29,547 bases of DNA from a virus, in IMG/VR virus record IMGVR_UViG_3300020165_002465, positions 1 to 29,547 of that record; one strand, 5' to 3'. A program made the position numbers and the translations under genes. The notes beneath the pieces were generated by a model. It was not told the origin of the DNA, searched no databases, and saw nothing but the letters and a program-made list of their open reading frames with translations. This document shows, one piece after another, positions 1 to 8,460 of this stretch (its first letter is position 1; each line of letters begins with the position of its first letter).

Positions 1-50
1 TTTTAGTTAAGACTAACCTCTGACCTTTGATTCGTATAGGTTTTTGAAAT

Positions 51-272
51 CTACGACTTGACATATATCTCGTCTCTTGGTTGTAACTGAACTTCTTTTC
101 TCTCAACTAGGTCAAAAGCAACACCATCTTTTACTTTACGAAAAGACTTAGCTTTATTATCTGGTCTTAATCTAAATACCTCTCCGATATTTACATCACC
201 AAAATAATCCTTTTCAAAGTCACTACCTAATGATGGCGGATCATATCTATCTTGAGCGTGATCGTTTGCCAT
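51..272 (-). CDS. Small hypothetical protein, 73 aa
   Basis: Not recognised. The protein is soluble and charged, with no signal peptide or membrane segment. It opens with an acidic, Asp/Tyr-rich stretch (residues 3-28) and continues with alternating short beta-like segments (GEVFRLRP at about 31-38, then VAFDLVERKEVQL) that suggest a small beta-fold. Its ATG shares one base with the TAA of the gene upstream (TAATG), so the two are translationally coupled. It is the last complete gene of the run before the window edge. The tight coupling supports it being real; function is unknown. It could be a small virion or accessory protein, but nothing in the sequence proves that. Confidence 0.7.
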   Translation of the reverse strand: MANDHAQDRYDPPSLGSDFEKDYFGDVNIGEVFRLRPDNKAKSFRKVKDGVAFDLVERKEVQLQPRDEIYVKS

Positions 273-484
273 TATTCTACTCCTGCTGAATCTTCTAATT
301 CTTTAATTTTAGTAGCAATAAACTGAAAGTTTTCTTGTATTAAATTAAAAGGAATAGTTTCTTTGTAACTTACCTTAGCAGCAATATGTTTTTCATACAA
401 AGGTTTATTTAATTTATCATAAGCATTATCCATAGCAGCTCTTATCTTTCTTAGCTCTATTAATGCTTCATTATCTATTTTCAT
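272..484 (-). CDS. Small helical hypothetical protein, 70 aa
   Basis: Not recognised. I start it at the ATG ending at 484 because a GGAG Shine-Dalgarno lies a few bases upstream (GGAGTTAAACATG). The same frame runs open to 568, but the extra residues are Lys/Asn/Thr low-complexity sequence lying over the neighbouring gene. The protein looks mostly alpha-helical: residues about 4-24 and 50-66 have heptad-like spacing of Ile and Leu (ALIELRKIRAAM, FQFIATKIKELED). It overlaps the end of the upstream 80-residue gene by 14 bases and couples to the next gene through TAATG. Function unknown. Confidence 0.65.
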   Translation of the reverse strand: MKIDNEALIELRKIRAAMDNAYDKLNKPLYEKHIAAKVSYKETIPFNLIQENFQFIATKIKELEDSAGVE

Positions 485-713
485 GTTTAACTCCAAAGTT
501 AAGTTCTGTTTGTTTTTCGTTTCTGTTTTTATTTTGTTCTTCTTGAAAAGGATCTGGTTTAATCTCACTAATATATGAAGTAAGAAAAGAACTTATATCT
601 TTACTTATATTTTCCAATTCATTGAATGCTAACTTTCTGACAAATATAGTTTCTTCTTTATCCACTATAGTTGCCATTAAGTTACTGACATATAGACCTA
701 GTTTGTTTTCCAT
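471..713 (-). CDS. Small hypothetical protein, 80 aa
   Basis: Not recognised. The start at 713 is preceded by an AAGAGG Shine-Dalgarno about seven bases upstream. Residues 1-50 look helical (MENKLGLYVSNLMATIVDKE, then LAFNELENISKDISSFL). The last 25 residues are rich in Gln, Asn, Glu and Lys and are probably disordered. There is no signal peptide or clear membrane span. It sits 18 bases after the large glycosyltransferase gene and overlaps the next small gene by 14 bases. With its two downstream neighbours it forms a trio of small unknown genes that ends the glycosyltransferase block, as is common for phage accessory genes. Function unknown. Confidence 0.65.
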   Translation of the reverse strand: MENKLGLYVSNLMATIVDKEETIFVRKLAFNELENISKDISSFLTSYISEIKPDPFQEEQNKNRNEKQTELNFGVKHENR

Positions 714-731
714 TATAACCTCTTATTACAC

Positions 732-1964
732 TTATAAATATAGATTACTCTTACAAACAATCAAATTATCTTCATATGTTTGTAAAGAATTTATATAAAA
801 TTTAAAAATATCTAACTCCATCTCACCGACTTCACCACTATCTTGTAGCATTTTAGCAAGATTTACTATTATCTGAAAGTTGTTATTGTTTAGTTCTCCA
901 CAATCAAACTCAACTAAAATGTCGTGTGATTTAGTTACATCAGCATTACCATACATTTTTATTTTTTCATCCAAATCAAACTGAGTATTTGGTTGTTCTT
1001 CTCTTTGGTATTCAGCTGAATACTTTCCTATTGAACCGTAGTCAAGATATATCTTACTACACCAAGGCTCTAGTTCGTATAGAAGTTGTTTGTTACATCG
1101 TAGTGCCTTGAAAGCAATATCATATTTAGGTGGAACTATCGGTTTAAGATACTCATCATGTTGAACCATATGTCCCCACTTACGAATAAAGTTTCTTGTA
1201 CTCTTTAGATTTTGAGCCAACCACTCTGATGATTCTCTACCCTTCATGAACACTTGACCTGCTGGATTTCTCATAGCCCCATCCTTAAATCTACTACCCC
1301 TACAAGTCATATGATAAACGAACCCTTGAAATGTTTGTATGGTTCTGTAACCAGCTAATTGAAACCTATTGAATATATCAGAGTCTTCTTTGGATTGTGG
1401 AGCATACAACGGATCGTGCCCACCAATCTTTTGGAAATCTTTCTTGTGTATTGCCCAAGGAGCAAAGATACCTCGTGTATACTTTTCGGTTCTTTCTTCT
1501 TTTAACCAACTCAGTAATCCTTGTTCGTCAAACTCTTCAGGTTCTATACCAAAGTCTAACAATACCTTTTCAGGACCATCAGGATGTAGTGGTGGTTCTA
1601 TTCTCGTAGCAGATACAACACTACCTTCGGTTAACCTACCTAATACAGCTTCGTCCATACCAGGACAAGCATACATATCAGCGTGATATATCATTACAAC
1701 ATCACTTGTAGCATATTCATTTACCAATGTATCGTAAAGTATTGTATGACCTAAACGAGTAGGACCTTCATTACGATGTATCCTTACATTCTTATCTTTT
1801 TTAGCAATCTCTTGCATCCACTCCCAAGTTCCATCGTCTGAAAAATCATCAGCCCAACATATCTCGTGTCTGTATCCAAGATTCTTTCTGATACTATTAT
1901 AAGACCATTTTAGATACTTTAGATTATTTCTGCTTGGTTGTATAAAACTTATTATTCTATCCAT
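732..1964 (-). CDS. GT-A (family 2-like) glycosyltransferase with C-terminal extension, 410 aa
   Basis: Likely transfers a sugar from a nucleotide donor. The N-terminal 260 residues fit the GT2/GT-A fold: opening strand IISFIQPSRNN, an Asp pair at 39-40 (WADDFSDDGTW), and a metal-binding DxD equivalent reading HAD at 94-96. A later segment with PWAIHKKDFQKIGGHDP matches the acceptor-side region of GT2 enzymes, and EDSDIFNRFQLAGY follows. Residues about 270-410 are an extra domain that I do not recognise. The ATG has an AGAGG Shine-Dalgarno upstream and overlaps the preceding glycosyltransferase by 8 bases. It is the last sugar gene of the block. The fold class is fairly sure; donor and acceptor are unknown. 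Confidence 0.8.
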   Translation of the reverse strand: MDRIISFIQPSRNNLKYLKWSYNSIRKNLGYRHEICWADDFSDDGTWEWMQEIAKKDKNVRIHRNEGPTRLGHTILYDTLVNEYATSDVVMIYHADMYACPGMDEAVLGRLTEGSVVSATRIEPPLHPDGPEKVLLDFGIEPEEFDEQGLLSWLKEERTEKYTRGIFAPWAIHKKDFQKIGGHDPLYAPQSKEDSDIFNRFQLAGYRTIQTFQGFVYHMTCRGSRFKDGAMRNPAGQVFMKGRESSEWLAQNLKSTRNFIRKWGHMVQHDEYLKPIVPPKYDIAFKALRCNKQLLYELEPWCSKIYLDYGSIGKYSAEYQREEQPNTQFDLDEKIKMYGNADVTKSHDILVEFDCGELNNNNFQIIVNLAKMLQDSGEVGEMELDIFKFYINSLQTYEDNLIVCKSNLYL

Positions 1965-2940
1965 TATTTAATTCCTCTAATATATTTGTTATATAAGGTA
2001 CAAAATTTTTTTCATTGTATAGTGATTTAATATAATTATCTCTAGCCTCTGAACTACATTCTTTGTAAAAATTATAATCATTTAATAGAATATCTGCTGA
2101 TAGTTTTGCTGAATATAAATCCCCATCCCTAATAGTAAGTTGTGGATGTAATTCTTCTTGTGTATCTAATCCTTCATAACCAATACAAGGTATTCCGTGA
2201 AATGCACAATTCAATGCAAATGTTCCAGCAGCGTGAGTTGGCATCAGATGAACTCCATATTTAAACTGACTTAGATTATTTATCCACTCTGTCCAAGTCA
2301 TATAAGGAAAATAATTTATATCCAACTCGTCTTCTCTATCAATCTTTCTACCCATTGAAGGCGCTGATATTGGAACACCAAACTCTTGTGCTACTAAATA
2401 AGAATCAAACCCACCATACCATCTAACCATATTTCCACCAATTATAACGGAATCATTTTTTTGCTTACTACTTTCAATACCCAATCTTTCGGTCAACATT
2501 AGTGTTGGCATTTTATGTACAGGTTTATTTGTAATACCTTTATAATAATTTACATCTTTATGATTATGGGCAAATAACATATCAAACTCCGTAAGAGCAT
2601 TAAACCACCAAATCTGTTGCTCCATTGTGTAGTCTTGAAATAGCCAATGTGGTCCTTCCTGCATTGATATGGTTTTCTTACATAACTTATTCAAGTCGCC
2701 CATCATATCAAACTTCAACAACTCCTCTGTCTTTGTTTTTGGTAGAGTTACAATACCAAAGTCAAAATGGTTTTCACCAAAATGTTGTAATACTTGTGAT
2801 ATCTGAAAGATAGGATAATGCTCAGCTCCCAATGTGTGCATCGTAGAAACATCGTTTCTCATATTAGGATTATCTAATCCAACTTTACCTGCCCACCCAC
2901 CTTCTGTAAACCAAGCTATTTTGTAGTCTCTTAACTCCAT
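1957..2940 (-). CDS. Putative GT-B glycosyltransferase, 327 aa
   Basis: A probable GT-B type transferase. The N-terminus (YKIAWFTEGGWAG) resembles the first Rossmann strand and Gly-rich loop. The C-terminal half has the layout of a GT-B donor domain: VIIGGNMVRWYGGFDSYLVA, then QFKYGVHLMPTHAAGTFALN, then CAFHGIPCIGYEGLD, where a conserved small-residue loop precedes the usual G-x-P-x-I/V strand. The canonical E-x7-E pair of GT4 enzymes is not clear, so the family assignment is loose. The start has an AGG Shine-Dalgarno (TAGGTAAATAAATATG) and lies two bases after the gene upstream. It probably acts in series with neighbouring transferases. Donor unknown. Confidence 0.65.
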   Translation of the reverse strand: MELRDYKIAWFTEGGWAGKVGLDNPNMRNDVSTMHTLGAEHYPIFQISQVLQHFGENHFDFGIVTLPKTKTEELLKFDMMGDLNKLCKKTISMQEGPHWLFQDYTMEQQIWWFNALTEFDMLFAHNHKDVNYYKGITNKPVHKMPTLMLTERLGIESSKQKNDSVIIGGNMVRWYGGFDSYLVAQEFGVPISAPSMGRKIDREDELDINYFPYMTWTEWINNLSQFKYGVHLMPTHAAGTFALNCAFHGIPCIGYEGLDTQEELHPQLTIRDGDLYSAKLSADILLNDYNFYKECSSEARDNYIKSLYNEKNFVPYITNILEELNNG

Positions 2941-2942
2941 AT

Positions 2943-3866
2943 TTATTTACCTATTGAATGAAATAATTTATCGTAAAATTCATCTGTTTTTTTATTAATA
3001 AAATGTGTTGCTTTATTTAGATTATTTTGATATTTATCTTTATTTAAAATTAACTCCATTACCAAATCTAATGTTTTACTCTTAGAGTCGGTAAAATATA
3101 AATACTTATCAAAACCTAGCCAATCTATATCATACTTATAAGTTACTATTGGAAGTCCACAATAAGCCATCTCAACATATCTATTGTTAATCATACCATG
3201 ATCCCGTTGTCCCTTAGCTATTATAGCTAATCCTGTTTTAGAAGAACTATATAATTTACCAATATCATTTGCTGGTAAAATACCACCAAACATCGTTCCT
3301 TGCGGCCACCCATTACCATATATTTTATAATCCAAATCACCTATCCCATTAAAAAATAGTTCTCTTTCTAACTTATAATCATCTGAGCTTAATCTATTAA
3401 ACCCCATACCCAAAAAAACACAATCATGGTTATATTCTCTTGTGTATATTTTTTCATCTTTATAAATAGTATTTGGTAGTAACTCAAATCTATTAACAGA
3501 TATATTATTATCATTAAATATTTTTTCCATAACTTTAGAATTAGTCATTATATCCGTGTACCAAATATTTTGATAATCTAATATACTATCCCACTTTGGT
3601 AATATACCCTTAGAACAATAAGTTAATATTTTTTTACAATTTAACTTTTCTACTATTTTAAAAGTCTCAGCATCCAACATCTCAGAATAAACCACATCTG
3701 GATTTAAATCTATTATTTGTTGAACATATTCGTCATCTGGTACAACACCATTTAATTGTTGAAGTGAATAAACCTCGTGACCTTGTTCAGCTATTTTTTT
3801 TGCTATAACTGTACATATTTTATAATTTCCCATAGGAAACGGTTGGTGAAAAACTATTACTTTCAT
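2943..3866 (-). CDS. CgeB/Glyco_trans_1-like GT-B glycosyltransferase, 307 aa
   Basis: Probable GT-B glycosyltransferase. I use the ATG ending at 3866 (MKVIVFHQPFP) because it begins one base after the upstream stop and opens directly into the first beta-strand. An in-frame ATG at 3893 would lie inside the upstream gene. The C-terminal domain carries NNRYVEMAYCGLPIVTYKYD, the hallmark of the Glyco_trans_1_2 / CgeB-like family, where the Glu binds the donor. This is followed by the usual helices ending near the C-terminus. The N-terminal domain has NPDVVYSEML, typical of the strand before the interdomain linker. Substrate unknown; fold assignment good. Confidence 0.75.
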   Translation of the reverse strand: MKVIVFHQPFPMGNYKICTVIAKKIAEQGHEVYSLQQLNGVVPDDEYVQQIIDLNPDVVYSEMLDAETFKIVEKLNCKKILTYCSKGILPKWDSILDYQNIWYTDIMTNSKVMEKIFNDNNISVNRFELLPNTIYKDEKIYTREYNHDCVFLGMGFNRLSSDDYKLERELFFNGIGDLDYKIYGNGWPQGTMFGGILPANDIGKLYSSSKTGLAIIAKGQRDHGMINNRYVEMAYCGLPIVTYKYDIDWLGFDKYLYFTDSKSKTLDLVMELILNKDKYQNNLNKATHFINKKTDEFYDKLFHSIGK

Positions 3867-3867
3867 A

Positions 3868-4263
3868 TTACCAACTAACCTCCCAATCTTCAAACTCAGC
3901 AGCTATACAATCTATTTTATAATCTTTTCTACCACCATCTTCTAGTGAGTCCTGTATAATGTTTTTAGCAGTATTTCTGATACCATTTAATCCATGAGTT
4001 AACCCAAGATTACCATCACCATCACCAGCTCTATACTTTGTTTCATTATGCCATATATGTAGATTCATTTGAGCTAATACTATAATAGCCCTTATCATCT
4101 TACCACTCATACCCAACTCAGATAAATCATGAACTATATCTGATATTTCTTTAGCATACTCATCTTTATGTTCTGTTATAAAAACTTCCTTTAACTGAAT
4201 AATAGAAAGTCTATCTATTAGTTCAGCTATTGTTGGTAAATATTTTCTTTTTATTTCGGACAT
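3868..4263 (-). CDS. Conserved small protein, possibly DUF4254-like, 131 aa
   Basis: The N-terminal stretch TIAELIDRLSIIQLKEVFI (residues 11-29) resembles, from memory, the opening of DUF4254-type proteins, which often lie beside surface-glycan genes and have no known reaction. A second conserved-looking segment is IVLAQMNLHIWHNETKYRAG (about 61-80). The protein is helical, soluble and lacks a signal peptide. A strong AGGAG Shine-Dalgarno precedes the ATG. It lies between a methyltransferase and a glycosyltransferase, so a role in glycan assembly is plausible by context only. The family match is uncertain. Confidence 0.65.
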   Translation of the reverse strand: MSEIKRKYLPTIAELIDRLSIIQLKEVFITEHKDEYAKEISDIVHDLSELGMSGKMIRAIIVLAQMNLHIWHNETKYRAGDGDGNLGLTHGLNGIRNTAKNIIQDSLEDGGRKDYKIDCIAAEFEDWEVSW

Positions 4264-4277
4264 TTTTCTTTCTCCTA

Positions 4278-4952
4278 TTAGTTAACTATTGCTAAAACCA
4301 TCTCCATATTATATGGGTTATAAATGCCCACATCATAATTTGTATTTATACTTAATATCTTTTCTTTTACTCTTTCATATGTAACATCAGTATAATCACA
4401 AATAATATTTCCCTTAGAATCAAATTGTTTTTTTCCAAACATATGAGCATCATCTATAGCTATAATATGATTTTTAATGTGATGATTTGATATAACATCC
4501 AATTCTTTTAATAGCGGAACATCATCGTCACCTCTACTATATTTTGACGGTCCTGAATGTGCGTCTAACCAAAAACAAATAGAATTATCAATTTCTAAAA
4601 GAATTGATTTTAATCTTTGAGATGAATCACCACAGATTAATTTTAATTTATTTTTAAAAAAATAGCCTTCGTCTTTAAATGATAAATCTTTCTCATCAGT
4701 ATGTGGATTGAATTTGGAAGTGTCAAAATTATATTCTTCAAATAACTTATATCTTTTACTAGCAACTTGACAAATTTCTTCTCCAAGTTCTATAGTAAAC
4801 CACTCATCAAAAGTAATCAAGTCACCATAAGTTTCCATAACTCTATGTGGAACACCACCCATAAAAGTACCAGTTTCAATAAATGTTTTTGGTAGTTTTA
4901 CATCATGTTCACTACAGATTGATTGATAAATTTCTGGTAATATATAACCCAT
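4278..4952 (-). CDS. Class I SAM-dependent methyltransferase-like protein, 224 aa
   Basis: Likely a Rossmann-fold methyltransferase of the Methyltransf_24/TylF-like type. Motif I appears as FIETGTFMGG (residues 24-33), the first strand and Gly loop that binds S-adenosylmethionine. A later acidic strand (FTIELGEE) would contact the ribose. LICGDSSQRL resembles the adenine-binding region, and FWLDAHSG and IIAIDDAHMFG are the later core strands with metal- or substrate-facing Asp/His. The ATG directly follows the stop of the gmd gene and has an AGGAG Shine-Dalgarno overlapping that gene's end. Beside gmd it may methylate a deoxy-sugar, but the acceptor is not shown by the sequence. Confidence 0.7.
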   Translation of the reverse strand: MGYILPEIYQSICSEHDVKLPKTFIETGTFMGGVPHRVMETYGDLITFDEWFTIELGEEICQVASKRYKLFEEYNFDTSKFNPHTDEKDLSFKDEGYFFKNKLKLICGDSSQRLKSILLEIDNSICFWLDAHSGPSKYSRGDDDVPLLKELDVISNHHIKNHIIAIDDAHMFGKKQFDSKGNIICDYTDVTYERVKEKILSINTNYDVGIYNPYNMEMVLAIVN

Positions 4953-5918
4953 TTAAACTCCTGATACAATTTTTATATCATTAACAACCATATTAGATAC
5001 CATTTTACTAAATGTAGTTTTTGGTAACCAACCTAACTTATCCTTTGCTTTCTTAGCATCACCACACAAAACATCTACTTCAGCAGGTCTCATAAATTTA
5101 GGATCGTGTTTAACAAATTTTTTCCAATCTTCCACACCAATGCATCCAAAAGCAACATCTAAAAATTCTCTTATACTATGAGCTTTGCCAGTAGCAATAA
5201 CATAATCATCTGGTTTATTCTGTTGCATCATCAACCACATACATTCCACATAATCAGGAGCATACCCCCAATCTCTTTTTGAATCTAAGTTACCCAATGT
5301 TATATGGTCTTGTAAACCTAAATGAATACGAGCGATACCATCTGTAATCTTACGAGTTACGAATTCGATACCCCTACGTTCCGATTCGTGATTAAAAAGG
5401 ATACCACTAACATTAAACATATCATATGATTCTCTATAGTTCTTTGTAATCCAATGGCCATATAGTTTAGCAACTCCATAAGGTGAACGAGGATAAAAAG
5501 GTGTAGTTTCTCTTGCTGGATTCTCTACCATTCGACCAAACATTTCAGATGTCGAAGCTTGATAAAATTTTATATCTTTACCATACTCTCTTATAGCTTC
5601 TAGCATTCTTAAAGCACCAAGACCTGTTACATCACCTGTTTGTTCTGGTGTATTCCAACTCTCACCAACAAATGATTGAGCAGCCAGATGGTATATCTCA
5701 TCAGGATCACATTCTTTTAGACATCTCAATAAAGAGTTTTGGTCTGTCAAATCTCCGTTAACAAATGTTATCTTACCTTCTAAGTGCTTAGTATTTAATC
5801 TATTAGGATATGAAGTTCTTCGTTCCATACCATAAACAATGTAGTCTTTTTTTAATAAGAAGTCAGCAAGGTGACTTCCATCCATTCCGTTAATACCTGT
5901 TATTAATGCTGTTTTCAT
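4953..5918 (-). CDS. gmd: GDP-mannose 4,6-dehydratase, 321 aa
   Basis: Converts GDP-D-mannose to GDP-4-keto-6-deoxy-D-mannose, the precursor of GDP-fucose, rhamnose or perosamine; a cytosolic extended SDR. Seen: NADP loop ITGINGMDGSHL (residues 6-17), catalytic Thr123/Glu125 in ASTSEMFG, Tyr147 and Lys151 in SPYGVAKLYGHW, and the GMD signatures NHESERRG and SKRDWGYAPDYVE. The length is slightly short of the 340-370 aa usual for bacterial GMD; the C-terminal tail is trimmed. The ATG overlaps the upstream gene by 4 bases and has a GGAG Shine-Dalgarno. No fucose synthase or RMD is obvious, so the next step may use the DegT aminotransferase in this window or host enzymes. Confidence 0.95.
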   Translation of the reverse strand: MKTALITGINGMDGSHLADFLLKKDYIVYGMERRTSYPNRLNTKHLEGKITFVNGDLTDQNSLLRCLKECDPDEIYHLAAQSFVGESWNTPEQTGDVTGLGALRMLEAIREYGKDIKFYQASTSEMFGRMVENPARETTPFYPRSPYGVAKLYGHWITKNYRESYDMFNVSGILFNHESERRGIEFVTRKITDGIARIHLGLQDHITLGNLDSKRDWGYAPDYVECMWLMMQQNKPDDYVIATGKAHSIREFLDVAFGCIGVEDWKKFVKHDPKFMRPAEVDVLCGDAKKAKDKLGWLPKTTFSKMVSNMVVNDIKIVSGV

Positions 5919-6946
5919 TTTAACTCCATTACTTTTTCAAAATCTTCATATGTATTAAATCTATTTTGTGATTGACCAAATACTGATAGGTTTTGATTAG
6001 CTAAATGTTTTAATTTATCATACCACCCACCTCGTTGGTTTGGTCCTTTTTCTTGTGTACATACTCTATCACCTTCCATTTGTAAACAATAGTTTCTTTT
6101 TTGAGGATGGTTTCTATTATGTACTTTTAAAATATTTTTTACAATAAATTGTACATATAAATCCCCCATTACCTGTTTACAACTATTCATCATACTTGTA
6201 TCATCAACCGCGTGACCTAAAATACATCTTGGTACATTAGCCCCATTCTTTACTAAATCCGAACTTAATACTAAAATTGATCCGTCAAATTGAGGGTGTT
6301 TTAAAACCCTTACATCTAATTCATCACATCTTTCGTTTATCGCATTCATTTCTTTAACCGACATCGAATATCGAATACTACTTTGTTCTGTTGTTGCTTT
6401 TGGATCATCTAATTCATAAAAAGGAGCATCTGTAAAATCATTATGTTCTAAAATCTTCCAAGATTCATCCCACATTTTTCTTAATGCGAAAGTGACTACA
6501 TATCTATGTACATTATTTTGATTAGCATATTCTTTAATATTATCCAAGGTACTAAATGCTTCTTTTGGTAATAGTGCATCTGACTCACCCCATATAACAT
6601 AATCATTATCAACACAACCATAATAGTTTAAATCTCTCCTGTAATCTACCATTGTAATTGGTTTATTATTATCCTCATATATTTTATGAGTAACATTACA
6701 TCCCGTAGATTCAACTAATTTTACTAATGTTAAAAATTTATCTATTAACTTTTTCTTTGATATCTCTTCTCTGTTTATTTTTTCAAAAAACTCAGAAATA
6801 TTGTAAAATAAATCTATTGTAATATTTTCTTTATTTTTAACTGTATTGACAGCATTAATTAAACTTTCTATATGTTCAGAAACCATTTCTATTTCATAGA
6901 ACATTATATGTGTCCCAACTATGTATTTATTTTTTATTTCAATCAT
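5915..6946 (-). CDS. Putative GT-A-like glycosyltransferase, 343 aa
   Basis: I start it at the ATG ending at 6946, which overlaps the upstream stop (ATGA) and has an AGGA Shine-Dalgarno; an upstream in-frame ATG at 6988 lies inside the neighbour. Residues 7-16 (KYIVGTHIMF) and 38-50 give the opening strands of a nucleotide-sugar fold. ITMVDYRRDLNYYG (97-110) resembles the segment before the DxD of GT2 enzymes, and DYVIWGESDALLP (115-127) supplies an ESD in the DxD place. The C-terminal third is specific and unrecognised. The call rests on this strand order and on the neighbours; I am only moderately sure. Confidence 0.55.
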   Translation of the reverse strand: MIEIKNKYIVGTHIMFYEIEMVSEHIESLINAVNTVKNKENITIDLFYNISEFFEKINREEISKKKLIDKFLTLVKLVESTGCNVTHKIYEDNNKPITMVDYRRDLNYYGCVDNDYVIWGESDALLPKEAFSTLDNIKEYANQNNVHRYVVTFALRKMWDESWKILEHNDFTDAPFYELDDPKATTEQSSIRYSMSVKEMNAINERCDELDVRVLKHPQFDGSILVLSSDLVKNGANVPRCILGHAVDDTSMMNSCKQVMGDLYVQFIVKNILKVHNRNHPQKRNYCLQMEGDRVCTQEKGPNQRGGWYDKLKHLANQNLSVFGQSQNRFNTYEDFEKVMELK

Positions 6947-8460
6947 GATTTTCCTATGTTGTATATTTGTGATAATCCTATTCCACATTCACCTGCTAAA
7001 GAATATAACATATATAGTTTGTTATCCTCTTTGTAAATATAAGGATCTCTTAGTTCGTTGACCGGTCCTCCATATCTTAAAGTAGAAGAACCTGGCATAG
7101 ATTTCATTAGAGGGAGATCACCACCCTCATAATTTTTTTTAGGTGATAATACCTTTTCATTTGAAACAATATCCCAAGTATCTAAATTTATTTTTAACAT
7201 TAAAATTGATTCTGGAATATCTCCTATTAAAGAATAAAATAAAAATAATATATTATCTTTAAGATAAACAGCAGAATGTCTCATATTTGGTATCAATTCA
7301 TATATTAATTTAAAGTCACCATTCCAATTATCAGATTCGTATATCACACCACCTATATTTTTATTTTTAGCAACAGAATAAAACTTATCTTTATATTTAA
7401 AAACTCTGAAATAGAATTCACCTAAAACTTTATCGTCTACCTGAAAGTTTATACCATCGTCTGACCAACTGATAAATGATTTTTGACCACCCTCTATATC
7501 TCCGTGATAATACATAATTATACTCTTTAAATCTTCATCAATATGGACATCTGGACTTGCTATGTGATTGCCACAAGGAGTTTTACTTAATTGTAATGTA
7601 CCATTTTCATATATAGCATATGGACCTTTTATATCATTAGAATAGGCCATTCTAATATGTTTACCTTGATGGTGTGCGAAGTATAAATAATACTTTCCAA
7701 GTGGATTTTTAACCCAATCAGGAACCTTAATCAAAGATGGACCATTTATATTATCACCACCTATTTTAATAGTATCTGTTGTAATTATTGGATTAATTCT
7801 TCTCACAACTATTTGTTGATTATAAGAATATTCAAATTCTCGTATATCATCATAAAAATATTTTTTAACTAATTCAACTTGCTTATCGTCATAATATTCA
7901 CTATAATGATTAAAGTCTTTTGGTTTATATGATGATTTACTACGAGGTAAATCTATATTTGATATACCTAAAGTAGAGCATATAACCTTAAAATCATCAG
8001 CTAAACTTTCTATTTTTGCTATATAATCTAACTCAACCTTTCCATTGATTGTTGTATAATTTTGTTGTAAATCATTAACATAGAAATGAGCAGGACCCCA
8101 ATAAGCCTCATCACTACAATATTTTTTTAAAAAAACTTTAAAATCATCAACACTACAATCGTTACCTCTTTTATTCCAATGATACCTAGACACCACTAAG
8201 CTCCACGGATTTCTTACAATAGCAAATTTAAAAAATGAATTCCAAACATCATCACCAACAAATTGTTTTACATCTTTAATTGGTGGGTGTGGATGACTTG
8301 TAAAAAACTTATCTATATTGCTAGCAGTTTCTAAACTTTCAGCATCAGGTGTAATAATATCATCAGGACCACAAAACGGTATGAGTGCTTTTTGTATACT
8401 AGAACCAGCAGTTTTTCTGGTTTTCATAAAAATAAATTTATGTTTATATGATATTATCAT
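6943..8460 (-). CDS. Sulfotransferase fused to glycosidase-like five-bladed beta-propeller, 505 aa
   Basis: Two domains in one frame. Residues 1 to about 212 form a PAPS-dependent sulfotransferase. The 5'-phosphosulfate loop is KTRKTAGSS (13-21), directly after the first strand. The 3'-phosphate site is VRNPWSLVVSRYHW (82-95), with Arg83 and Ser91 at the usual eight-residue spacing. From about 222 to the end is a beta-propeller like those of GH43/GH32/GH117-type enzymes: NGPSLIKVPDW, YYLYFAHHQGKHIRMAYS (257-274), HIASPDVHID (299-308), SFISWSDDGINF, and near the end ELRDPYIYKEDNKLYMLYS. The M1 start is needed to keep the first strand. It may sulfate a glycan while the propeller binds or trims it; that coupling is inference. 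Confidence 0.85.
   Translation of the reverse strand: MIISYKHKFIFMKTRKTAGSSIQKALIPFCGPDDIITPDAESLETASNIDKFFTSHPHPPIKDVKQFVGDDVWNSFFKFAIVRNPWSLVVSRYHWNKRGNDCSVDDFKVFLKKYCSDEAYWGPAHFYVNDLQQNYTTINGKVELDYIAKIESLADDFKVICSTLGISNIDLPRSKSSYKPKDFNHYSEYYDDKQVELVKKYFYDDIREFEYSYNQQIVVRRINPIITTDTIKIGGDNINGPSLIKVPDWVKNPLGKYYLYFAHHQGKHIRMAYSNDIKGPYAIYENGTLQLSKTPCGNHIASPDVHIDEDLKSIIMYYHGDIEGGQKSFISWSDDGINFQVDDKVLGEFYFRVFKYKDKFYSVAKNKNIGGVIYESDNWNGDFKLIYELIPNMRHSAVYLKDNILFLFYSLIGDIPESILMLKINLDTWDIVSNEKVLSPKKNYEGGDLPLMKSMPGSSTLRYGGPVNELRDPYIYKEDNKLYMLYSLAGECGIGLSQIYNIGKS

Noticed and set aside
1369-1686. Plus-strand frame of 105 residues opposite the GT2-like gene
   Set aside because: It is Ser/Pro/Asn-rich shadow sequence with no recognisable domain, fully inside a well-supported gene.
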